This document shows, piece after piece, positions 1 to 5,345 of a stretch of DNA of 6,531 nucleotides. The notes under the pieces are model-generated. The model was not told the DNA's origin. It was given only the letters and a program-made list of their open reading frames with translations, and searched no databases. Both the position numbers and the translations under genes were made by a program. Position 1 is the stretch's first letter; every line of letters begins with the position of its first letter. The DNA lies in contig CAYIOA010000044.1 in the NCBI GenBank assembly GCA_964364885.1, positions 1 through 6,531 of the forward strand, given 5' to 3'. This DNA comes from UBA73 sp964364885. GTDB lineage: Archaea; Nanobdellota; Nanobdellia; Pacearchaeales; GW2011-AR1.

Positions 1-52
1 CTAAAAATGCTCTTCTTCCAGCGCAATCTTAAATTATCGTCGGTAAAACACA

Positions 53-66
53 TTTCTGGGCAGAAA
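53..66. repeat. Short perfect palindrome abutting the upstream TATA box
   Basis: TTTCTG-GG-CAGAAA is a 6-bp inverted repeat with a 2-base spacer. It overlaps the position where BRE or TFB-adjacent contacts would lie for the TATA box at about 69-76. The size and spacing suit a dimeric DNA-binding protein better than an RNA hairpin. A further TTTCTG sits at 89-94 before the second box. A chance occurrence in AT-rich DNA is possible. Confidence 0.3.
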
Positions 67-103
67 GGTTTTTAAATGCCAGTTCATTTTTCTGCATATA
101 AAT
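63..103 (+). promoter_or_regulatory. gyrBA promoter region with two candidate TATA boxes
   Basis: Two archaeal box A candidates precede gyrB. The first has a purine-rich BRE-like GAAAGG followed by TTTTTAAAT (about 69-76); initiation about 25 bases on would leave a leader near 30 bases. The second, ATATAAAT at 96-103, would place initiation near 125-127, giving an essentially leaderless gyrB mRNA. No strong Shine-Dalgarno precedes the ATG; only a weak AGGA at 114-117 is present, 11 bases away. Which box is used cannot be decided from sequence. The hexamer TTTCTG or its complement occurs at 53-58, 61-66 and 89-94, directly upstream of each box, and may be a regulator half-site. Confidence 0.55.
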
Positions 104-119
104 CCTGTACTTTAGGATT
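101..119. repeat. Inverted repeat between TATA box and gyrB start
   Basis: AATCCT (101-106) and AGGATT (114-119) are perfect 6-bp arms around a 7-base spacer. They overlap the 3' edge of the second TATA box and end 9 bases before the gyrB ATG. If transcription starts near 126 this is a DNA operator-like site; if it starts near 98 it could be a weak leader hairpin ending close to the start codon. Confidence 0.35.
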
Positions 120-128
120 CTAAACAAA

Positions 129-2042
129 ATGGCCAACACAATCGATAAGGAGCAGGCAAGCAAGTCGTATTCCTCAGAAAAAATTAAGGTCTTAGAGGGT
201 CTTGAAGGAGTTCGTCATAGGCCGGCGATGTACATAGGAAGCACAAGCAAGCAAGGTCTCCATCATTTAGTCTACGAAGTAGTTGACAACGCTGTAGATG
301 AAGCCATGGCAGGACACTGTGATTTAATAGAAATAACACTAAACGAAAATGGCTCTGTTACAGTAACTGACAATGGACGGGGCATCCCTGTCGAACCGCA
401 TCCAGTATACAAAGTCCCGGCATTAGAAGTAGTTGTAACAAGATTGCATGCAGGAGGAAAATTCGACAAAGGAAGTTACGCTATTTCAGGCGGGTTGCAT
501 GGAGTAGGTATAAGTGTAGTAGCGGCATTATCAAAGCACATGGAAGTAACTGTAAAAAGAGACGGAAAAATCTATAAGCAGGAATACAAAATAGGAAAAC
601 CGCTTTATGATGTTAAAACAATAGGAACAACAGAAAAAAACGATACAGGAACAATAGTCACATTCACTCCAGATGATACGATATTCTCAACAACAAAATT
701 CGATTTTTCAGTTCTAGAAACATTATTCAGAGAAATAGCTTTTCTAAACAAAGGTCTAAAGATAACCTTTAAAGATGAAATATCAAACAAAAAAGAAACA
801 TTTCATTACGAGGGCGGATTAACAGAATTCGTGAAATGGGTAAATAAATCAAAAGAACCCCTTCATACAAAACCAATTTATTTTATCAAGGAAGATTCAA
901 AAGTTGTTGTAGAATGCGCCGTGCAGTATAATTCCGGCTATCAAGAAAACGTCTTGGGATTTGTAAACACAATTAATACTGTAGAAGGAGGAACGCATGT
1001 TATTGGTTTCAAAACAGCATTAACGCGGGCGATAAACGATTATGCGAATAAAAATAAGCTGACAAAAGATGGAAATGTTACAGGAGATGATGTTAGAGAG
1101 GGCTTAACAGCGATTATTTCAGTAAAAGTTCCAGAGCCTCAATTCGAAGGGCAGACAAAAACAAAATTAGGCAACAGTGAAGTAAAAGGGATTGTAGAAA
1201 GCGTCAGCTATAACGCGCTGGTAGAATTTTTCGAGGAAAATCCTCCAATAGCAAAGAGACTTGTCGCAAAATCTTTGGAAGCCCAAAAAGCCAGAGAAGC
1301 TGCAAGAAAAGCAAAGGAGCTAGTAAGAAGAAAAAATGCCTTTGGCCTCGGAGGTCTCCCAGGAAAGTTAAGGGATTGCTCTAAAAAGAGCACAGAAGAC
1401 ACAGAACTTTACATAGTAGAGGGCGATTCCGCTGGAGGTAGTGCCACCCAAGCCAGAAATAAAGAATTTCAAGCAATACTTCCTCTTAAAGGAAAAATTT
1501 TGAATGTTGAAAAAGCAAATCAGGTAAAAGTTCTTTCAAACGAGGAAATATCGAACTTAATAACTGCAATAGGAACAGGAATCGGCGAGCAATTCGATAT
1601 AACAAAAATCAGATATTCAAAAGTAATCATCATGACAGATGCAGATGTGGACGGCGCGCACATCCGCACTTTGCTTTTGACATTTTTCTTTCGTTTCATA
1701 CCAAAATTAATTGAAAATGGAAATATCTACATCGCAGTATCCCCTCTTTACAGAGTCAGAAAAAGAATATTTCATTATGTCTATTCAGATGAAGAGTTAA
1801 AAAAAATAATCTCAAAATTAGGAGACAATGTTGATGTTCAGCGTTTCAAGGGTCTTGGAGAAATGAATCCAGATCAGCTATGGGAAACAACAATGGACCC
1901 AAAAAAGCGTATGCTTAAGAAAGTAACAATAGAAGATGCCGTAAAAGCAGATGAAGTGTTTTCCAAGCTAATGGGAGAAGATGTAGAATCACGAAGACAG
2001 TTCATAGCAGAGCGGGCGCAGGAGGCAGAAATTGACATATAA
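129..2042 (+). CDS. gyrB: DNA gyrase subunit B (ATPase and TOPRIM subunit)
   Basis: The ATP-driven subunit of type IIA topoisomerase; with GyrA it forms the A2B2 enzyme that negatively supercoils DNA. The 637-residue product is the usual length of GyrB forms without the roughly 165-residue insertion of the E. coli protein. The GHKL ATPase domain is complete: catalytic Glu50 and Asn54 in YEVVDNAVDEA, Asp81 in DNGRGIP, and the glycine-rich lid near 116-128 (SYAISGGLHGVG). The transducer carries QTK (342-344) with the ATP-contacting lysine. The TOPRIM domain has Glu431 in VEGDSAGGSA, then LPLKGKILNVEKA, and Asp504/Asp506/Asp508 in MTDADVDGAH for metal. The C-terminal GyrA-contact part includes QRFKGLGEMN (571-580). 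Arg144 and Asp81, equivalent to coumarin-contact residues of E. coli, are kept. The ATG at 129 fits the family N-terminus (IKVLEGLEGVRHRPAMYIG from residue 19). It is first in an operon with gyrA. A ParE identity is less likely because the partner carries a GyrA box. The gene is bacterial in origin in an otherwise archaeal setting. Confidence 0.97.
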   Translation: MANTIDKEQASKSYSSEKIKVLEGLEGVRHRPAMYIGSTSKQGLHHLVYEVVDNAVDEAMAGHCDLIEITLNENGSVTVTDNGRGIPVEPHPVYKVPALEVVVTRLHAGGKFDKGSYAISGGLHGVGISVVAALSKHMEVTVKRDGKIYKQEYKIGKPLYDVKTIGTTEKNDTGTIVTFTPDDTIFSTTKFDFSVLETLFREIAFLNKGLKITFKDEISNKKETFHYEGGLTEFVKWVNKSKEPLHTKPIYFIKEDSKVVVECAVQYNSGYQENVLGFVNTINTVEGGTHVIGFKTALTRAINDYANKNKLTKDGNVTGDDVREGLTAIISVKVPEPQFEGQTKTKLGNSEVKGIVESVSYNALVEFFEENPPIAKRLVAKSLEAQKAREAARKAKELVRRKNAFGLGGLPGKLRDCSKKSTEDTELYIVEGDSAGGSATQARNKEFQAILPLKGKILNVEKANQVKVLSNEEISNLITAIGTGIGEQFDITKIRYSKVIIMTDADVDGAHIRTLLLTFFFRFIPKLIENGNIYIAVSPLYRVRKRIFHYVYSDEELKKIISKLGDNVDVQRFKGLGEMNPDQLWETTMDPKKRMLKKVTIEDAVKADEVFSKLMGEDVESRRQFIAERAQEAEIDI

Positions 2043-2062
2043 ATTAAGTTCAAAAAATCTTC

Positions 2063-2068
2063 AGGTAA
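2063..2068 (+). promoter_or_regulatory. Shine-Dalgarno-like site for gyrA
   Basis: AGGTAA lies 6 bases before the gyrA ATG, and its AGGT core (2063-2066) ends 8 bases before it. This is normal spacing for pairing with the 16S rRNA 3' end and fits an internal cistron that needs ribosome recruitment. The next in-frame upstream codon block contains a TAA at 2066-2068, so the ATG at 2075 is the first possible start. Confidence 0.55.
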
Positions 2069-2074
2069 GCAACA

Positions 2075-4591
2075 ATGACACCAAAACAAATTGACGAGGA
2101 TAAACTCGAAGAAGAAATTGAGAAAGAAGAGAAAAAAAGAAGGGAAAAAGACCAGATAGGAGACGAGCCGGGAGTCGAGGGTGTTGAAATAGTTGAAGAA
2201 ATGGAAAAAGCATACATTGATTATGCAATGTCTGTAATTGTTCAAAGAGCACTCCCAAGCGTTGAAGACGGATTAAAGCCAGTCCACAGAAGAATTTTAT
2301 ATGCCATGCATTCAATTGGTTTAGACCACTCAAAACCAACAAAAAAATCAGCAGCAGTTGTTGGAGAAGTTCTTGGTAAATATCACCCGCATGGCGATGT
2401 TGCGGTTTATGATTCTTTAGTTAGACTAGCGCAGGATTTCTCGCTTCGTTATCCTTTAGTCCACGGACAAGGAAATTTCGGTAGTATGGACGGCGACAGA
2501 GCAGCAGCTATGAGGTATACAGAAGCGCGGCTGAGTAAAATCTCCTCAGAATTGTTAGAAGACATCGAAAAAGAGACCGTCAAAATGACCCCAAACTTCG
2601 ACAATTCAACAAAAGAGCCAGAAACTCTTCCAGCAAAACTTCCAAATCTTCTTCTAAACGGCGCAACAGGAATCGCAGTCGGCATGGCAACAAACATTCC
2701 TCCCCATAATCTAGTTGAAGTTTGCGACGCAATTGATGAATATATTAACAAGCCGGAAATATCAATAGACGCTCTCGCAGAAATAATTACCGGCCCTGAT
2801 TTCCCAACAGGAGGCTTAATCACTGGCTCGGGAATAAAAGATATGTATCGCACAGGAAAGGGAAAAATAATCATGCGTGCGAAAACAGCAACAGAAGAAG
2901 TAAAAGGAAAAAATTCTATTATTGTAACAGAAATTCCATACATGGTTAATAAATCTGAATTAGTAAAAAATATCGCAGCACTGGCAACAGAAAAAAAACT
3001 TCCTGATGTCTCTGACTTACGGGATGAAAGCGCGCGAGGAAAAGTCAGAATTGTTATAGAGTTAAAAAAAGGCACAGATCCAAAATACACTTTAAACAAA
3101 TTATTCAAATTAACAAATCTCCAAACAACTTTCGACGCAAATGTTCTTGCCCTGGTAGGCAAACAACCTCATGTACTAAACTTAAAACAAGTTATAGAAG
3201 AATATGTTAAATACAGGAAGCTGATAGTAACTAACAGAAGCAAATTCGAATTAAAGAAAGCAGAGGAACGTCTCGAAATAGTTCTGGGACTGCTTATTGC
3301 ACTATCCAACATAGATAAAATAGTAGATTTAATAAAAAAATCAGAAACTGCAAAAGAGGCTCAAGAAGGCCTGATGAAAAAGTTCAATTTGACAGAAAGG
3401 CAGGCAAAAGCCGTCCTAGAAACTCGCTTGCAGCAATTAACCTCTCTTGAAACATCAAAACTAAAAGAGGAAGAAAAGAAACTTAAAGAAACAATTCAAT
3501 ATTTAAAAAAATTACTTGGAAGTGAGCAGGAAATTCTCGGCATTATAAAAAAAGAGCTCCAGGAAATAAAGAAAAAATACGGCGACGAAAGAAGAACAAA
3601 GATATTAAAGAAAATAGAGGAGATTTCAGAGGAGGATTTAGTAGAAAAGAAAGAAGTTGTCGTCATGATTACCAACGCGGGCTATATAAAAAGGGTTGAC
3701 TTGAAATCATACCGCGAGCAGAAGCGCGGCGGCCAGGGAATAACCGGCGCAGAATTAAAAGAAGAGGATTTTGTAACAAAAATGCTCACATGCTCAACTC
3801 ACGACTATCTTCTTTTTTTCACCTCAAGAGGCAGAGTATACTGGCTTAAATCTCATGACATTCCGGCAAGTGAAAGGCAGAGTAAGGGAAGGGCAATAGC
3901 AAACATACTAAATCTTAGAGAAGAATCAATAGCAAATGTTATGTCTATAAAGAATTTTGAGTTGGATTATCTTGTTTTTGCAACAAAAAGAGGAATGGTC
4001 AAAAAACTCCCGTTAAAAGATGTTTCTAAACCTCGCAACTCAGGAGTTAGAATAATGAATTTACCGGCAGACGGCTCTGATTCAATAATTAACGTTCAAA
4101 GAGTTGAAAATTCCCAAGAAGTCTTGCTAATAACGAAGAAAGGTCAGGCAGTTAGATTTAATTCAAATGAAGTGCGCTCAATGGGAAGGGCAAGTTACGG
4201 AGTAAAAGGAGCAGATATCTCATCAACTGACGAAGTTGTTTCAATGGAATCACTGCCAAAAGACGGAAAAACAACAATTCTAACAATAACATCAAAAGGA
4301 TATGGAAAACGCTCAGACTTAGAAGAATATAGAAAAACTTCACGCGGAGCAAAGGGAGTTATTAATTTAAAAATAAACGACAAAACCGGCAGTATAGTCT
4401 CTTCGCTTTCAGTAAATGATCAAGACTCTGTTATTGTAACAACAGCAAAAGGAATGGTTCTAAGAACAAATATGAAAAATCTAAGGGTGATGGGCAGAGC
4501 AACGCAGGGTGTTCACGTCGTTCGTCTTAAAGAAGGTGACAAAGTCATAGACATAATAAAATTGCCGAGAGAAGATATTATTATTGAGTAG
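2075..4591 (+). CDS. gyrA: DNA gyrase subunit A (DNA cleavage and wrapping subunit)
   Basis: The breakage-reunion subunit of gyrase, 838 residues, 32 bases downstream of gyrB in the same operon. The winged-helix/tower core is recognisable from YIDYAMSVIVQRALP (48-61) through GLKPVHRRILYAM. The catalytic pair is Arg147-Tyr148 in AAMRYTE, with Tyr148 matching E. coli Tyr122. The core continues with NLLLNGATGIAVGMATNIPPHNL (191-213). A coiled-coil tower arm with Lys/Glu-rich helices spans about 390-515, and the C-terminal pinwheel about 525-838. The GyrA box is QKRGGQG at 549-555. Further blade motifs lie near 600-611, 653-662, 701-714, 753-764 and 804-816, so six blades appear present. Three oddities: a 26-residue offset from E. 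coli numbering due to a charged N-terminal extension (Glu/Lys/Arg-rich helix 7-27); Val109 at the E. coli Ser83 position with Asp113 (Asp87) kept; and Gln554 where a basic residue is usual in the GyrA box. ParC is disfavoured because a recognisable box is present. Confidence 0.96.
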   Translation: MTPKQIDEDKLEEEIEKEEKKRREKDQIGDEPGVEGVEIVEEMEKAYIDYAMSVIVQRALPSVEDGLKPVHRRILYAMHSIGLDHSKPTKKSAAVVGEVLGKYHPHGDVAVYDSLVRLAQDFSLRYPLVHGQGNFGSMDGDRAAAMRYTEARLSKISSELLEDIEKETVKMTPNFDNSTKEPETLPAKLPNLLLNGATGIAVGMATNIPPHNLVEVCDAIDEYINKPEISIDALAEIITGPDFPTGGLITGSGIKDMYRTGKGKIIMRAKTATEEVKGKNSIIVTEIPYMVNKSELVKNIAALATEKKLPDVSDLRDESARGKVRIVIELKKGTDPKYTLNKLFKLTNLQTTFDANVLALVGKQPHVLNLKQVIEEYVKYRKLIVTNRSKFELKKAEERLEIVLGLLIALSNIDKIVDLIKKSETAKEAQEGLMKKFNLTERQAKAVLETRLQQLTSLETSKLKEEEKKLKETIQYLKKLLGSEQEILGIIKKELQEIKKKYGDERRTKILKKIEEISEEDLVEKKEVVVMITNAGYIKRVDLKSYREQKRGGQGITGAELKEEDFVTKMLTCSTHDYLLFFTSRGRVYWLKSHDIPASERQSKGRAIANILNLREESIANVMSIKNFELDYLVFATKRGMVKKLPLKDVSKPRNSGVRIMNLPADGSDSIINVQRVENSQEVLLITKKGQAVRFNSNEVRSMGRASYGVKGADISSTDEVVSMESLPKDGKTTILTITSKGYGKRSDLEEYRKTSRGAKGVINLKINDKTGSIVSSLSVNDQDSVIVTTAKGMVLRTNMKNLRVMGRATQGVHVVRLKEGDKVIDIIKLPREDIIIE

Positions 4592-4602
4592 GACAGATTA
4601 TT

Positions 4603-4675
4603 ATAGTCAAGGACATTGCAAATTGAACAATTATGCCTTGACTATCAAGGGGAAAACATACTATTTTGTTCAATT
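4603..4675. other. Interlocked inverted repeats with H-type pseudoknot topology
   Basis: This lies between the convergent gyrA and minus-strand secreted-protein genes. Stem 1 pairs ATAGTCAAGG (4603-4612) with CCTTGACTAT (4636-4645), and can extend by CAT/ATG (4614-4616 with 4633-4635) past one bulged A. Stem 2 pairs AATTGAACAA (4621-4630), inside the loop of stem 1, with TTGTTCAATT (4666-4675), beyond stem 1. All ten positions match in each stem. Crossing connectivities of 8, 5 and 20 bases are sterically plausible. A competing hairpin, CCTTG-ACTAT-CAAGG (4636-4650), would disrupt stem 1. It could be a terminator-associated structure, a small RNA or a remnant element; no protein fits well here. 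Confidence 0.5.
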
Positions 4676-4690
4676 ATTTATGTTTTTCAC
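4661..4690 (+). terminator. T-rich tract, probable gyrBA terminator
   Basis: A pyrimidine-rich stretch about 70 bases past the gyrA stop contains ATTTTGTT, ATTATTTATG and a run of five T (4683-4687). Archaeal RNA polymerase commonly terminates at U-rich tracts without needing a hairpin. The preceding inverted repeats may assist. Because the next gene converges on the minus strand, a terminator is expected here. Confidence 0.45.
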
Positions 4691-4701
4691 TATATCTAAT
4701 T

Positions 4702-5103
4702 CTAATACCCATAAAGCACAGCGCTTCCGTCATATGGATAGGAATAATAACTTCTGCTGTAGCCAGAATACGGCCTGTAAGAATAATAATTCATAGGATA
4801 ATAGTTGTATCCTCCATAATATCTATATCCATAGTTTCTTGGTGATACTGTTGTTGTTTTTACAGTATGAACAGTTTGCTCGTAACCGCCGCCGCCTAAA
4901 TATTGCATTGAGTTAGTTCTCTGGTAGCTTGTTGAACTTCCGTAACTTGGTCCCCCATAATACCCAGAACTTCGCGAACTATAAAATTGGTAATTATCGT
5001 AATAATTACTTCCATAACCACCTGCATAATAAGCAGAACCTAAACTAACTGCAAAAATTGAAAATAACATTGCAATTCCAAACAAGAGATGTGTTTTTTT
5101 CAT
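4702..5103 (-). CDS. Secreted Tyr/Gly/Ser-rich low-complexity protein
   Basis: A 133-residue protein of unrecognised family. Residues 1-24 are a clear Sec-type signal peptide: MKK, then a hydrophobic core LLFGIAMLFSIFAVSL, then GSA with likely cleavage before Tyr25. The mature part is about 109 residues with 31 tyrosines (about 28%). It is rich in Gly and Ser, has no Cys or Trp, and has a single Lys (Lys82). It falls into a Gly/Ser/Tyr segment (25-75), a short Thr/Val-rich linker (75-88, EQTVHTVKTTT) and a Tyr-densest tail (91-133) ending in LYGY. Such composition suggests a disordered or self-associating extracellular or surface protein; function is not inferable. The ATG at 5103 has a canonical promoter 24 bases upstream and no Shine-Dalgarno, so translation from a leaderless mRNA is likely. 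It is monocistronic and converges on gyrA. Low complexity makes homology searching weak, but the signal peptide plus promoter make it a real gene. Confidence 0.85.
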   Translation of the reverse strand: MKKTHLLFGIAMLFSIFAVSLGSAYYAGGYGSNYYDNYQFYSSRSSGYYGGPSYGSSTSYQRTNSMQYLGGGGYEQTVHTVKTTTVSPRNYGYRYYGGYNYYPMNYYSYRPYSGYSRSYYSYPYDGSAVLYGY

Positions 5104-5120
5104 AAAAAAACTATCATAAA

Positions 5121-5141
5121 CCTATATATAAACATTTCTCG
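5121..5141 (-). promoter_or_regulatory. Strong archaeal BRE/TATA promoter for the Tyr/Gly/Ser-rich protein
   Basis: On the minus strand, CGAGAAAT is followed by GTTTATATATAGG. This is an almost ideal purine-rich BRE plus TATA box. The box centre (about 5127-5128) is 24-25 bases from the A of the ATG at 5103, so initiation should fall at or next to the start codon. This is the best-formed promoter in the window and suggests high expression. Confidence 0.8.
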
Positions 5142-5169
5142 AATATAAAATTCACTACTTATTCAGAAT

Positions 5170-5185
5170 GAAAATCAAAAAATCC
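5170..5185 (-). terminator. T-rich tract after the hairpin cluster, probable operon terminator
   Basis: Reading the minus strand after the last hairpin (5195-5216), the sequence contains a run of six T (5182-5177) and a run of four T (5174-5171). This is the first strong T-rich tract after the HAD gene stop and lies just before the promoter of the next gene. It would suit termination of the 6237-5346 operon. Confidence 0.4.
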
Positions 5186-5194
5186 TTATGTTTT

Positions 5195-5216
5195 ACTGCG
5201 GACTGAAGTCCGCAGT
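5195..5216. repeat. Hairpin H1, 9-bp stem with TGAA apex
   Basis: ACTGCGGAC (5195-5203) pairs perfectly with GTCCGCAGT (5208-5216) around TGAA on the + strand (TTCA on the minus strand). It is GC-rich against an AT-rich background. It is followed on the + strand by GTTTGTC (5215-5221), as is H4. It shares the ACTGAAGT apex with H4 in opposite orientation. Confidence 0.8.
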
Positions 5217-5229
5217 TTGTCTGGATTCA

Positions 5230-5250
5230 TCAAAGTCCATAGGACTTTGA
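5230..5250. repeat. Hairpin H2, 9-bp stem with 3-base loop
   Basis: TCAAAGTCC (5230-5238) and GGACTTTGA (5242-5250) are perfect arms around ATA. The GACTTTG of its right arm recurs in the loop of H3 (5267-5273), so the H2 left arm could pair with either copy. Confidence 0.75.
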
Positions 5251-5256
5251 GTGCCG

Positions 5257-5285
5257 TCAAGAATCCGACTTTGGAGGATTCTTGA
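5257..5285. repeat. Hairpin H3, 10-bp stem with 9-base loop
   Basis: TCAAGAATCC (5257-5266) and GGATTCTTGA (5276-5285) are perfect arms. The loop carries GACTTTG. A second copy of TCAAGAATC at 5331-5339 could replace the left arm, giving an alternative long-range pairing that would break the outer stem of H4. Confidence 0.75.
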
Positions 5286-5296
5286 GGTTTGGATGT

Positions 5297-5343
5297 CCAA
5301 GATTCTCCACGCACTTCAGTGCGTGGTTTGTCAAGAATCTTGG
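5297..5343. repeat. Hairpin H4, bipartite 10-bp plus 8-bp stem
   Basis: The outer arms CCAAGATTCT (5297-5306) and AGAATCTTGG (5334-5343) enclose the inner arms CCACGCAC (5307-5314) and GTGCGTGG (5319-5326) around TTCA. A 7-base bulge (5327-5333) sits on the right side only. On the minus strand it starts 2 bases after the HAD gene stop, with the inner apex reading TGAA, so it would cap the 3' end of that reading frame. Confidence 0.8.
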
Positions 5344-5345
5344 CA

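Larger units (their letters stand above)
5195..5343. repeat. Cluster of four strong hairpins in a non-coding gap
   Basis: The gap between the HAD gene stop (5346) and the next promoter (5141) is mostly inverted repeats. H1 is at 5195-5216, H2 at 5230-5250, H3 at 5257-5285, and H4 (bipartite) at 5297-5343. The cluster begins 2 bases after the HAD stop codon on the minus strand. No open reading frame of note lies inside. The arms are perfect, and some are much richer in G+C than the surroundings. Motifs recur between units (GTTTGTC, GACTTTG, TCAAGAATC, and ACTGAAGT or its complement), so it looks like a composite of related units. It could be structured 3' UTR, a small RNA, or a REP- or MITE-like element. 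No transposase is visible nearby. Confidence 0.75.

Noticed and set aside
1..75. Open frame entering from the left edge on the + strand (ends at TAA 73-75), and a possible minus-strand start at 53
   Set aside because: Both are too short to show any motif. A TATA-like sequence readable leftward exists (about 96-104), so a divergent gene beyond the edge is possible but cannot be supported.
2017..2024. AGGAGG-like sequence near the end of gyrB as a gyrA ribosome site
   Set aside because: It lies about 50 bases before the gyrA ATG, too far; the AGGTAA at 2063-2068 is correctly spaced.
1874..2342. Minus-strand frames across the gyrB/gyrA junction
   Set aside because: They have Phe/Leu-rich translations typical of the complement of Glu/Lys-rich coding sequence, and they overlap both gyrase genes.
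2449..3162. Long open frame antisense to gyrA (237 codons)
   Set aside because: It lies wholly opposite a highly conserved part of gyrA. The translation shows no family motifs, and no promoter or Shine-Dalgarno precedes it. It is a codon-bias shadow.
4584..4796. Plus-strand 70-codon frame starting in the end of gyrA
   Set aside because: It runs through the interlocked repeats and then antisense to the secreted-protein gene. It has no Shine-Dalgarno and no recognisable protein character.
5195..5343. CRISPR array interpretation of the hairpin cluster
   Set aside because: The repeats are inverted and differ in sequence. There is no regular direct repeat of about 25-35 bases with spacers.
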